From positions 2,852,001-2,916,000 of the forward strand of contig NZ_CP133888.1 in assembly GCF_041228405.1 (NCBI RefSeq): DNA of 64,000 bases, in the 5' to 3' direction. A program made the translations under genes and the position numbers. Shown here in pieces: positions 16,455 through 24,473 of the stretch. Under the pieces are notes generated by a model. It made no database searches and was not told the origin of the DNA. It was given only the letters and a program-made list of their open reading frames with translations. Positions within the stretch are counted from its first letter, which is position 1, and each line of letters begins with the position of its first letter. The stretch comes from Salinilacustrithrix flava. GTDB taxonomy: Bacteria; Actinomycetota; Acidimicrobiia; Acidimicrobiales; Salinilacustritrichaceae.

Positions 16455-17651
16455 CTACTGGCGCTCCGCTTGGCGGACCGAGTGGGAGAAGTCGTCCGGC
16501 ACGACGATGTCGAGCGGGCCGAGGTCGGCGAGCGTGCGCTTGCCGAGGCCGAGCATGGCCGAGTCGACGCCGTTGCGCAGCACGTCGAGCACGTTCTCCA
16601 CGCCGGGCTGGCCGCCGACGGCGAGGGCCCACAGCGACGCTCGGCCGATCATCACGGCCTTGGCGCCGAGGGCGACGGCCTTGACCACGTCGCTGCCCCG
16701 GCGGATGCCGCCGTCCATCAGGACCTCGATCTGGTCGCCGACCGCGTCGGCGATGAGGGGCAGGGCCCGGATCGGGGCCGGGGTGGTGTCGAGGTTGTTG
16801 CCGCCGTGGTTGGAGACGCTGATCGCGGTGTAGCCGGCGTCGACCGCACGGCGAGCGTCGTCGACGCGCATGATGCCCTTGAGCATGAAGGGGCCGTCCC
16901 ACTGCTCGCGTAGCCAGCGCAGGTCGTCCCAGCTGGGCGGGGGGGTGCCCATCCACTGGCCGTAGGCCTCGAAGAACCCGGGGGGTGACTCGCCCTCGGG
17001 GACCATGTTCGGCACGTGCAGGTCCGGCAGCGACCGGTTCTCGAGGGTGTACATCCCGTAGCGCCAGGCGTAGCGGGGGCTCGTGAGCAGCTCGGGGGAG
17101 TGCTTGATCGAGGTCTTGAGGTCGAGGGCCTCGGGGATGTCGGGGCTGCCCCAGTCGCGGCCGTGGGAGAAGGACCAGTCGAGGGTGACGATGAGGCCGG
17201 CGACCCCGGCGCGCTTGGCCCGGTCCATGCGGGCGGTCATCTGCTCGCGCGTGCCGCACCAGTAGATCTGGAAGAAGGTCTGGGGGTTCTCGGCCATGAC
17301 CGTCTCGACCGGCGTGGAGCCGAAGTTCGACAGGCCGATGGCCGTGCCCCGGTTCGCCGAGGCGCGTGCGATGCCGATCTCGGCGTCGGGGTGCACCATC
17401 TGGACGCCGGTGGGGGAGATGAGGACCGGCATCGAGAGGCTCTGGCCCATCACCTGCGTGGACTGGTCCCGTTCGGCCGGCTTGTCGGCGACGGTCGGCA
17501 CGAAGCCGAGCTCGGAGAAGGCCTTGGTGTTGTCGACCAGCGTGTGGCCTGCCTCGGATCCGGCCTTGAGGGCGCCGAACACCGAGCGGGGGAGGATCTT
17601 CTCGGCGCGCTGCCGGGCGATCTCGACGCTCTCGAACCACTTGTGTGCCAT
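16455..17651 (-). CDS. mftD: Mycofactocin FMN-dependent dehydrogenase MftD
   Basis: A 398-residue FMN enzyme of the lactate dehydrogenase/glycolate oxidase barrel family. In the pathway it oxidatively deaminates the AHDP intermediate released by MftE, giving premycofactocin. Motifs include SPTGVQ, the substrate-binding SVSNHGGNNLD region with the catalytic His, and VLMDGGIRRGSDVVKA for FMN phosphate. A GAGGTGGAC ribosome-binding sequence precedes the ATG. It is on the minus strand, divergent from mftE by 37 nt, so it is not in the mftABC transcript. Confidence 0.94.
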   Translation of the reverse strand: MAHKWFESVEIARQRAEKILPRSVFGALKAGSEAGHTLVDNTKAFSELGFVPTVADKPAERDQSTQVMGQSLSMPVLISPTGVQMVHPDAEIGIARASANRGTAIGLSNFGSTPVETVMAENPQTFFQIYWCGTREQMTARMDRAKRAGVAGLIVTLDWSFSHGRDWGSPDIPEALDLKTSIKHSPELLTSPRYAWRYGMYTLENRSLPDLHVPNMVPEGESPPGFFEAYGQWMGTPPPSWDDLRWLREQWDGPFMLKGIMRVDDARRAVDAGYTAISVSNHGGNNLDTTPAPIRALPLIADAVGDQIEVLMDGGIRRGSDVVKAVALGAKAVMIGRASLWALAVGGQPGVENVLDVLRNGVDSAMLGLGKRTLADLGPLDIVVPDDFSHSVRQAERQ

Positions 17652-17688
17652 CTGTCCACCTCGTGCCGGTCGGAGCGATCATGTTGGC

Positions 17689-18393
17689 ATGACCACCCCG
17701 CACCCAGAGAAGCGGCACCTCGCCTCGCGGACCGCTGGGGAGGTCGCTGCGGCGGCGCCGCTGGTCCTGCTCGTCCCGGTGGGCAGCTGCGAGCAGCACG
17801 GACCCCACCTGCCCCTCGACACCGACACGCGGGTCGCCGTCGCCGTGGCGGAGCGGGTCGCCGCACGACGAGCCGAGGTCGTCGTCGCGCCGGCGGTGGC
17901 CTACGGCTCCTCCGGCGAGCACCAGGGCTTCGCCGGCACGCTCTCGATCGGCACCGCCGCGCTGCGGACGGTGCTGATCGAGCTCGGGCGCTCCGCCTTC
18001 CCGGCCGCCGGAGCGGGGGCGTTCGCCTCGTTGGTCTTCGTCAACGGCCACGGTGGCAACCACGAGGCGCTCGGCGAGGCCGTCGACGTGCTGGTCGGGG
18101 AGGGGCGGCCGGTGACGGCTTGGTGGCCGTCGATCCCCGGCGGCGACGCCCACGCCGGGCGCACCGAGACGTCGCTGCTGCTGGCCATCGCCGGCGACGT
18201 CGTCGGTCCCGATCGGCCCGTCGGCGAGACCCGGCCGCTCGGGGAGCTGCTGGGGTCGCTGCGGTCCGGCGGCGTCGCAGCCGTGGCCCCGAACGGCGTC
18301 CTCGGCGACGCGACCGGGGCCTCGCCGGAGGAGGGGGAGGCGTTGCTGGCGGCCCTGGTCGACGACCTGGCGGCCCGGCTCCCGGTTTCTTGA
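17689..18393 (+). CDS. mftE: Mycofactocin creatininase-family peptidase MftE
   Basis: A 234-residue metal-dependent amidohydrolase that cuts the modified MftA to release the Val-Tyr-derived dipeptide. The creatininase metal motifs are present: SCEQHGPHLPLDTD, then FVNGHGGNHEAL and GDAHAGRTETSL with the catalytic acids and histidines. Its stop lies inside a TTGACCG half-palindrome that precedes the alcohol dehydrogenase. Confidence 0.94.
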   Translation: MTTPHPEKRHLASRTAGEVAAAAPLVLLVPVGSCEQHGPHLPLDTDTRVAVAVAERVAARRAEVVVAPAVAYGSSGEHQGFAGTLSIGTAALRTVLIELGRSAFPAAGAGAFASLVFVNGHGGNHEALGEAVDVLVGEGRPVTAWWPSIPGGDAHAGRTETSLLLAIAGDVVGPDRPVGETRPLGELLGSLRSGGVAAVAPNGVLGDATGASPEEGEALLAALVDDLAARLPVS

Positions 18394-18405
18394 CCGAGCA
18401 GTCAG
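18390..18405. promoter_or_regulatory. Degenerate copy of the TTGACCG palindrome
   Basis: TTGACCGAGCAGTCAG differs at two positions in its right arm from the perfect palindromes at 51553 and 53789. It sits upstream of the alcohol dehydrogenase promoter and overlaps the mftE stop. It may be a weak site for the same regulator or chance. Confidence 0.35.
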
Positions 18406-18412
18406 GTTTGGC

Positions 18413-18441
18413 ATGACAACGGCGCGGCGCAGGCCTAGGTT
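18413..18441 (+). promoter_or_regulatory. Probable promoter of the NDMA-dependent alcohol dehydrogenase operon
   Basis: ATGACA (-35) and TAGGTT (-10) with a 17-nt spacer, giving a leader of about 42 nt to the ATG at 18490. The leader contains a GGGGGAA ribosome-binding sequence. Confidence 0.5.
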
Positions 18442-18489
18442 GGCGATCGCTCATCCGAAATCGCACCACGAACCCGGGGGAACCCAACC

Positions 18490-19644
18490 ATGAAGACCCG
18501 CGCCGCCATCCTGTGGGAGAAGAACCAAGACTGGAGCGTCGAGGAGATCGATCTCGACCCGCCCCAGACCGGCGAGGTGCTCATCAAGCTGGTCGGCTCC
18601 GGCCTGTGCCACTCCGACGAGCACCTGCGCACCGGCGACATGGTCGTCCCGCAGGAGACCGCCGATGCCCTCGGCCTGAAGCAGTTCCCGATCATCGGTG
18701 GCCACGAGGGTGCCGGCGAGGTCGTCGAGGTCGGACCCAACGTCACCGGCCTGGAGGTCGGCGACCACGTGGTCCTCGGCTTCATCCCCGCCTGCGGCAA
18801 GTGCCCGTCGTGCTCGAAGGGCATGTCGAACCTGTGCGACTACGGCGCGTTCCTGCTCGCCGGCCGCCAGATCGCCGACTTCACCGCTCGCCACCACGCC
18901 GCCGACGGCACCGACCTCGGCCTGATGTGCCTGCTCGGCACCTTCGGCGAGTACACGGTCGTCAACGAGGCGTCCTGCATCAAGATCGAGAAGGACATCC
19001 CCCTCGACAAGGCTGCCCTCGTGGGCTGCGGCGTCACCACCGGTTGGGGCTCGGCCACCTACGCGGCCGACGTCCAGCCCGGTGAGACCGTCGTGGTCGT
19101 CGGCGCGGGCGGCATCGGCATGAACGCCATCCAGGGTGCGGCCATGAACGGCGCCCGCCACATCGTCGCCGTCGATCCGGTCGAGTTCAAGCGCGAGCAG
19201 GCCATGGTCTTCGGCGCCACCCACACCGCCGCCTCCATCGAGGAGGCCACCGAGCTGGTCGGCCAGATCACCTGGGGTCAGAACGCCGAGAAGGCGATCA
19301 TCACCGTGGGTGTGGGCGACGGCGACCTCATCGCCCCGGTCATGGGCCTCACCGCCAAGGGCGGTCGCGTCGTGCACACCTCGGTGGCGCCGATGGAGCG
19401 CAACGACGTGGCCCTGAACCTGTTCGACCTGACGCTGCAGCAGAAGCAGCTCGTCGGCTCGATCTTCGGCTCGGCCAACCCGCGCTACGACATCCCCCGC
19501 CTGCTGCGCCTGTACCAGGAGGGCAAGCTCAAGCTCGACGAGCTCATCACGCGCGAGTACGACCTCGCCGACATCAACAAGGGCTACGACGACATGAACG
19601 ACGGCAACAACGTCCGTGGGTTCGTGCGCTACAGCCAGTCCTGA
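18490..19644 (+). CDS. NDMA-dependent, mycofactocin-associated alcohol dehydrogenase
   Basis: A 384-residue zinc alcohol dehydrogenase of the Rxyl_3153/TIGR03989 type, whose tightly bound NAD is re-oxidised by mycofactocin rather than exchanged. The catalytic zinc site is Cys40-His41 in GSGLCHSDEH with GGHEGAGEV. The structural zinc site is CGKCPSCSKGMSNLC (about 103-117), and the NAD fold begins VVVGAGGIGM. Being next to the mft genes fits this role. The stop (TGA) is followed immediately by the ATG of the AAA ATPase gene, so the genes form an operon. Confidence 0.94.
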   Translation: MKTRAAILWEKNQDWSVEEIDLDPPQTGEVLIKLVGSGLCHSDEHLRTGDMVVPQETADALGLKQFPIIGGHEGAGEVVEVGPNVTGLEVGDHVVLGFIPACGKCPSCSKGMSNLCDYGAFLLAGRQIADFTARHHAADGTDLGLMCLLGTFGEYTVVNEASCIKIEKDIPLDKAALVGCGVTTGWGSATYAADVQPGETVVVVGAGGIGMNAIQGAAMNGARHIVAVDPVEFKREQAMVFGATHTAASIEEATELVGQITWGQNAEKAIITVGVGDGDLIAPVMGLTAKGGRVVHTSVAPMERNDVALNLFDLTLQQKQLVGSIFGSANPRYDIPRLLRLYQEGKLKLDELITREYDLADINKGYDDMNDGNNVRGFVRYSQS

Positions 19645-20589
19645 ATGACCCGCTCCGACCACGGCTTCGACCGCTCGCTCATCGAGAGCGCGGCGGTCGA
19701 GGTCGTCGGCCGGCGGCGTGAGCTCGAGCTCGTCACCGCCGCCCTCGCCGCGTCCCGCCACGTCCTGCTGGAGGGCCCTCCGGGCACCGGCAAGTCCACG
19801 TTGCTGCGCGCCATCGCCGAGCGCGCCGGCCTCGACCTCGTCTTCGTCGAGGGCAACGCCGAGCTGACCCCGGCCCGCCTGGCGGGCCACTTCGACCCGG
19901 CGCGGGTCCTCACCGACGGCTACACCGAGGACGTCTTCGTCGACGGCCCGCTCCTGCGGGCCCTGCGCGACGGCGGCCTCCTCTACGTCGAGGAGATCAA
20001 CCGGGTCCCCGAGGAGACGCTCAACCTCCTCATCACCGTCATGTCCGAAGGTGAGCTCACCGTGCCGCGCCTCGGTCGGGTCGTCGCGTCGCCGAGCTTC
20101 CGGATGGTGGCGGCGATGAACCCCTACGACGCCGTGGGCACCGCCCGCATCTCGGGGGCCGTGTACGACCGGGTCTGCCGGGTGTCGATGGGCTACCAGT
20201 CCCTCGACGACGAGCTGGCCATCGTGGTGCACGAGGCCAAGACCGCCGGCGCCACCGACGCCGCCGGCGACGACGACTTCGTGCGCCGCGTCGTCAGCGT
20301 CGTGCGCGGCACCCGCGAGCACCCCGACGTGCGAATCGGGTCCTCGGTGCGCGGCGCCATCGACCTGGTCCTCATCGCCGACGAGCTCGCCGGGCTGCGG
20401 GGCACCGAGGTGTCCGAGCTGGACACCGCCCTCGACGCCGCGTGCATGGCGCTGTCCGGGCGCATCCGGGTGCACGAGTCGTGCCACCGCACGCCCGAGG
20501 AGATCGTCACCGAGCTCTGGGACCTGTACGCCACCACCGTCGATCTCGGCGAGGGCGGCGGCGACGGCGAGGACCCGGGAAAAGGCTGA
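19645..20589 (+). CDS. MoxR-like AAA+ ATPase
   Basis: A 314-residue AAA+ ATPase with Walker A GPPGTGKST (residues 44-52), Walker B-like GGLLYVEEINR near 112-122, and sensor-1 AAMNPYDAVG. Such ATPases work with VWA-domain partners to remodel or load cofactors into enzymes, as Mg/Co-chelatase subunits and MoxR systems do. It directly follows the alcohol dehydrogenase, its plausible client. The last sense codons are GGA AAA GGC before TGA, forming a -1 slippery heptamer ahead of a hairpin. A fraction of ribosomes probably continues into the VWA frame. Confidence 0.93.
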   Translation: MTRSDHGFDRSLIESAAVEVVGRRRELELVTAALAASRHVLLEGPPGTGKSTLLRAIAERAGLDLVFVEGNAELTPARLAGHFDPARVLTDGYTEDVFVDGPLLRALRDGGLLYVEEINRVPEETLNLLITVMSEGELTVPRLGRVVASPSFRMVAAMNPYDAVGTARISGAVYDRVCRVSMGYQSLDDELAIVVHEAKTAGATDAAGDDDFVRRVVSVVRGTREHPDVRIGSSVRGAIDLVLIADELAGLRGTEVSELDTALDAACMALSGRIRVHESCHRTPEEIVTELWDLYATTVDLGEGGGDGEDPGKG

Positions 20590-20612
20590 GCCTCCCGGAT
20601 GGCTCCGGGAGG
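20577..20612 (+). promoter_or_regulatory. Candidate -1 programmed frameshift signal (slippery heptamer, stop codon, hairpin)
   Basis: G-GGA-AAA at 20577-20583 fits X-XXY-YYZ in the ATPase reading frame, so a -1 slip re-pairs both codons (GGG AAA). The zero-frame stop TGA follows one codon later (20587-20589). Seven nt after the heptamer is a perfect 9-bp GC-rich stem, CCTCCCGGA / TCCGGGAGG (20591-20612), with a 4-nt loop. The -1 frame is exactly the VWA frame and is open through this point. Confidence 0.75.
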
Positions 20613-21551
20613 GACGACGACCGGGAGCGCACCCTCGACGAGGAGGCGACGCAGGAGGAGCTGACCGAGTCCTCCCGTCGCACGACCTCCCGCCGTGAGC
20701 TGTCCCAGCACGACGACTTCGACGAGGTGTCGCCCGAGCTCGGCGTCCTCGACGAGAGCGCCATCGAGGAATCCCTCGCCGAACGCCCCGACGAGACCCT
20801 CGCCATGCTCGCCGACATGACCGGCGCCACCGACGAGCGCCTCCGCGCCCTGGCGCGGCGGCTCGCCGGCCGGATCGTCATCGGGATGGCCCGGGCCGAC
20901 GCGGCGCGGCGGCGGGGCATCGGCAAGATGCGTTCGCTGCCCATGGACGACACGGGAGGCGACCTCGACCTCGACGCCAGCATCGAGGCCCTGCAGCTCG
21001 CCTCCGCCACGGGCACCGCCCCCCGCGCCGACGAGCTGACCGTGCGCACCTGGGCCCGCCCGGCGGTGGCGATCTGCCTCGTCGTCGACCGCTCCGGCTC
21101 GATGAGCGGCGACCGGCTCGCCGCCTCCGCCATCGCCGCGGCCGCGGTGGCCGAGCGCGCGCCGGACGACTTCTCGGTGCTCGCCTTCTCGGACAAGGTC
21201 ATGATCATCAAGGGCCAGAACCAGCGCCGCTCGGTCGACGACGTCGTCGAGGACGTGTTCCGGCTCCGTGGGCACGGCCCGACCGACCTCGGCCTCGCGC
21301 TGCGCGTCGCCGCCGACCAGCTCGCCTCGTCGGGCGCCCAGCGCAAGCGGGTCGTGCTGCTGTCGGACTGCCGGCCCACCAAGGGCACCGAGCCCGAGCG
21401 CGACGCCGGGGCGCTGGACGAGCTCCACGTGATCGCACCGGCGGAGGACTCCGGCGATGCCGAAGCCTTCGCCCGGGCCGTCGGCGCCAGGTTCGCGGCG
21501 CTGTCCGGGCCGAGCCAGATCCCATCGGTGTTCGCCCAGCTCGCCGACTGA
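20583..21551 (+). CDS. VWA-domain protein, probably made as a -1 frameshift fusion to the AAA ATPase
   Basis: About 322 residues beyond the slip site. An acidic linker (DDDRERTLDEEATQEELTES) leads to a helical region and then a von Willebrand A domain with the MIDAS motif DRSGSMS, later Thr and Asp ligands (GPTDLGL, LLSDCRPT) and an EPERD loop. No ATG/GTG/TTG with a ribosome-binding sequence opens this frame. The nearest GTGs (20442, 20481) lie deep in the ATPase gene and would add Arg-rich shadow sequence. The fused product would be about 634 residues, ChlD-like in layout. The alternative is an undetected start or a sequencing error. Confidence 0.85.
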   Translation, partial: RLSLPDGSGRDDDRERTLDEEATQEELTESSRRTTSRRELSQHDDFDEVSPELGVLDESAIEESLAERPDETLAMLADMTGATDERLRALARRLAGRIVIGMARADAARRRGIGKMRSLPMDDTGGDLDLDASIEALQLASATGTAPRADELTVRTWARPAVAICLVVDRSGSMSGDRLAASAIAAAAVAERAPDDFSVLAFSDKVMIIKGQNQRRSVDDVVEDVFRLRGHGPTDLGLALRVAADQLASSGAQRKRVVLLSDCRPTKGTEPERDAGALDELHVIAPAEDSGDAEAFARAVGARFAALSGPSQIPSVFAQLAD

Positions 21552-21587
21552 ACCGCGCACCGCAGCGGGTTGCGCGCACACTGAGTC

Positions 21588-22355
21588 ATGGCCGCCACGG
21601 ACACCGGGATGACCGACGAGCGACTGGCCGACCTCCGGCGATGGAACCTGGGCCTCACGGTCCTGCACGTGGGCCAGGCGATCGCCGTGCTGCTCCTGGC
21701 CAGCGACTTCGCCATCACGATCACCTCCTCGTTCCCCACCGGCCCGCCCGGGACGGCCCCGCCCGCGCCCGAGGCGCTCCTCGACATCCGGATCGGCGCG
21801 GCTGTCGCCGTCTTCCTCGCCCTCGCTGCCCTCGACCACCTCGTCACCGCCACGGTCGGGCGCCGCGCCTACGAGGCCGATCTCCGGCGGGGGATCAACC
21901 GGTTCCGGTGGGTCGAGTACTCCTTCAGCGCCACGCTGATGATCGTCCTGATCGCCAGCTACAGCGGCATCACCGAGATCACGGCGGTCATCGGCATCGC
22001 CGGCGCCAACGTGGCCATGATCCTGTTCGGGTGGCTGCAGGAGCGCATGAACCCTCCTGGGCGGTCGTCCACGTCCATGCTGGCGTTCTGGTTCGGCTGC
22101 GTCGCCGGCGTGGCGCCCTGGATCGCCATCGCGGTCAACATCTTCGGCGCCGACACCGTGCCCGGCTTCGTGTACGGCATCTTCGTCGCCCAGCTCGTGT
22201 TCTTCTCGAGCTTCGGGCTGAACCAGTGGCTGCAGTACCGAGGGGTCGGTCCGTGGTCGGACTACGCGTTCGGCGAGAAGGCGTACCTGGTGCTCAGCCT
22301 CGGCGCGAAGTCGGTCCTGGCGTGGCAGATCTTCGGCGGGTCGCTCGCCGGCTGA
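21588..22355 (+). CDS. Heliorhodopsin
   Basis: A 255-residue seven-helix retinal protein. The family marks are the third-helix segment FRWVEYSFSATLMIVLIA with counterion Glu110, GANVAMILFGWLQE, the LNQWLQYRG segment before the last helix, and GEKAYLVLSLGAKSVLAWQIFGG with the retinal Schiff-base Lys241. Heliorhodopsins insert with the N terminus inside and do not pump ions; their role is unsettled and may be signalling or enzyme control. CACACT lies 5 nt before the ATG. No retinal synthesis gene is in the window. Confidence 0.93.
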   Translation: MAATDTGMTDERLADLRRWNLGLTVLHVGQAIAVLLLASDFAITITSSFPTGPPGTAPPAPEALLDIRIGAAVAVFLALAALDHLVTATVGRRAYEADLRRGINRFRWVEYSFSATLMIVLIASYSGITEITAVIGIAGANVAMILFGWLQERMNPPGRSSTSMLAFWFGCVAGVAPWIAIAVNIFGADTVPGFVYGIFVAQLVFFSSFGLNQWLQYRGVGPWSDYAFGEKAYLVLSLGAKSVLAWQIFGGSLAG

Positions 22356-22392
22356 GCACATGGCGCCCGGACGGGCCGGGTACGGGCTCGGC

Positions 22393-22932
22393 ATGGCTGA
22401 TGAACTGACCGGCAAGACCATCGCGTTCCTCGTCGCCCAGGAGGGCATCGAGCAGGTCGAGCTGACCGACCCCTGGAAGAAGGTCGAGGAGGCCGGTGGC
22501 CGGCCGATCCTCGTGGCGCCGGAGCCCGGCACCGTCCAGGCGTTCGACCACCTCGATGCCGCCGACACCTTCGACGTCGACCGAACCACCGCTGACCTGC
22601 GGATGGACGACATCGACGGCGTCGTCCTCCCCGGTGGCGTCGCCAACCCCGACCAGCTGCGCACCGACGGGGCCGCGGTGTCGTTCCTCCGGGACTTCGT
22701 CGAGGCCGGCAAGCCGGTCGCCGTGATCTGCCACGGACCCTGGACGCTCGTCGAGGCCGGCGTGCTCGAGGGGCGCACCATCACCTCGTGGCCGAGCCTG
22801 CAGACCGACATCCGCAACGCCGGTGGCACGTGGGTGGACCAGGAGGTCTGCAGGGACGGCAACCTCGTCAGCAGCCGCAACCCCGGTGACCTGCCTGCGT
22901 TCACCGACGCCATGGTCGAGCTCTTCTCGTAG
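22393..22932 (+). CDS. DJ-1/PfpI-family protein (type 1 glutamine amidotransferase fold)
   Basis: A 179-residue protein of the PfpI/YhbO group, which includes proteases and reported deglycases or chaperones. The nucleophile elbow is Cys113-His114 in AVICHGPW, with an upstream conserved Glu (EGIEQVEL) and the VVLPGG loop. ATG 22393 is preferred because TACGGG lies 6 nt before it; ATG 22360 would add 11 non-conserved residues. It probably acts in stress protection; the substrate is unknown. Confidence 0.9.
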   Translation: MADELTGKTIAFLVAQEGIEQVELTDPWKKVEEAGGRPILVAPEPGTVQAFDHLDAADTFDVDRTTADLRMDDIDGVVLPGGVANPDQLRTDGAAVSFLRDFVEAGKPVAVICHGPWTLVEAGVLEGRTITSWPSLQTDIRNAGGTWVDQEVCRDGNLVSSRNPGDLPAFTDAMVELFS

Positions 22933-22940
22933 CGCGCGGG

Positions 22941-23017
<77 letters not shown>

Positions 23018-23077
23018 TGGACCGCCGGGGAACTCTAGCGGCCGCCCACCCATGCGTCCCGGCCCGGGGCCCGTCGG

Positions 23078-23083
23078 TACACT
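23078..23083 (+). promoter_or_regulatory. -10 box of the tig-clpP-clpX operon
   Basis: TACACT, placed so that transcription would start about 23090, just before a short upstream ORF. I see no strong -35. Confidence 0.5.
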
Positions 23084-23094
23084 CGGCCGCTCCT

Positions 23095-23136
23095 ATGAGC
23101 ACGTCCCCCACCCGACAGAAGCTGGTCACGGCATGA
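23095..23136 (+). CDS. 13-codon upstream ORF overlapping the tig start
   Basis: ATG at 23095 opens MSTSPTRQKLVTA, whose TGA overlaps the tig ATG as ATGA. It starts within a few nucleotides of the predicted transcript start, while tig itself has no ribosome-binding sequence. Ribosomes may therefore reach tig by termination-reinitiation. Confidence 0.45.
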   Translation: MSTSPTRQKLVTA

Positions 23137-24473
23137 ACTCGACCGTCGAGGAACTCGATGGCAACAAGGTGAAGGTGTCCGTCTCCGTCGAGGAGACCGA
23201 GTTCGACAAGGACATCGACGCCGCCTTCAAGCGCATCGCCCTGGAGGTGAACCTCCCCGGCTTCCGTCGCGGCAAGGCGCCTCGCAAGCTGCTCGAGGCC
23301 CGCCTCGGCGCCGGCGTCGCCCGTGAAGAGGCCCTGCGCGAGGCCCTGCCGAAGTACTACGCCGACGCCGTCACCGAGCATGACGTGGACGTCATCGCCG
23401 CCCCCGAGCTGGAGATCACCGGCGGGCAGGAAGAGGGCCCGGTCGAGTTCGAGGCCATCGTCGAGGTCCGACCCGTCGTCACCGTCCCCGGCTACGACGG
23501 CCTCAAGGTCACCATGCCGTCGCCGGAGCCCTCCGACGAGGAGATCCAGAACCAGATCGACCGGATGCGCAACCTCGACGCCACCGTCGAGGTCGTCGAC
23601 CGGGCCGCCGGCGAGGGCGACACCGTCGTCATCGACATCGTGGGCACCCTCGACGGCGAGGAGCAGGACGGCCTCACCACCGACGACTACAGCTACGAGC
23701 TCGGCTCGGGGATCATCACCCCCGAGGTCGACGAGCAGCTCACGGGGGCCGAGGCCGGCGACGAGCTGGACTTCGACGCCACCCACCCCGACGAGGACGA
23801 GGAGCGCCAGCTCCACTTCACCATCACGGTCAAGGAGGTCAAGGCCAAGGTCCTGCCCGAGCTGACCGACGAGTGGGCCTCGGAGAACTCCGACTTCGAC
23901 ACCGTCGAGGAGCTGGAGAACGACCTGCGCACCCGCATGGTCGAGGTCCGCAAGGCCCAGGGCGCCGGCGAGCTGCAGGAGAAGGTGGGCCAGGCGCTCG
24001 CCAAGCTGGTCGACCTCGAGCTCCCCGAGGCACTCGTCAGCATGGAGCTGAACAACCGCCTCCAGGACCTGGCCATGCGCCTGCAGGCCCAGGGCCTCGA
24101 GCTCGAGCAGTACCTGGCGATGACGGGCCGCTCCCAGGAGCAGCTGGTGGACGAGCTGCGCGAAGCGGCCGAGACCGCCTCGCGCGTCGACCTCGGCCTG
24201 CGTGCCGTGGCGGCCGCCGAGAAGATCGACTGCAGCGACGACGAGCTCGACGCCGAGATCGAATCCGTCGCCGAGCGGGTCGGGGAGAAGCCGGCCAAGG
24301 TCCGCCAGCAGCTGGAGCGGAACGACCAGATCCCTGCGGTACGATCCGACATCACCAAGCGCAAGGCGCTGGAGTGGCTGCTCGACCACGTCGAGATCGT
24401 CGACGAGAACGGTGACCCGGTCGACCGCAGCCTGTACGAGACCGACGAGGAAGACGAACAGGACGACGGATGA
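23133..24473 (+). CDS. tig: Trigger factor
   Basis: A 446-residue ribosome-bound chaperone with peptidyl-prolyl isomerase activity. The ribosome-docking signature is NLPGFRRGKAPRKLLEARLG (about residues 35-55). The middle FKBP-like domain covers GEGDTVVIDIVGTLDGEE to LHFTITVKEVK, and the long helical C-terminal arms follow. The start ATG sits in the ATGA overlap with the upstream ORF. The stop overlaps clpP, so folding and degradation factors are made together. Confidence 0.96.
   Translation: MNSTVEELDGNKVKVSVSVEETEFDKDIDAAFKRIALEVNLPGFRRGKAPRKLLEARLGAGVAREEALREALPKYYADAVTEHDVDVIAAPELEITGGQEEGPVEFEAIVEVRPVVTVPGYDGLKVTMPSPEPSDEEIQNQIDRMRNLDATVEVVDRAAGEGDTVVIDIVGTLDGEEQDGLTTDDYSYELGSGIITPEVDEQLTGAEAGDELDFDATHPDEDEERQLHFTITVKEVKAKVLPELTDEWASENSDFDTVEELENDLRTRMVEVRKAQGAGELQEKVGQALAKLVDLELPEALVSMELNNRLQDLAMRLQAQGLELEQYLAMTGRSQEQLVDELREAAETASRVDLGLRAVAAAEKIDCSDDELDAEIESVAERVGEKPAKVRQQLERNDQIPAVRSDITKRKALEWLLDHVEIVDENGDPVDRSLYETDEEDEQDDG

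Noticed and set aside
20599..20690. ATG at 20599 as the start of the VWA gene
   Set aside because: It is in the frame of the ATPase, not of the VWA domain, and lies inside the hairpin.
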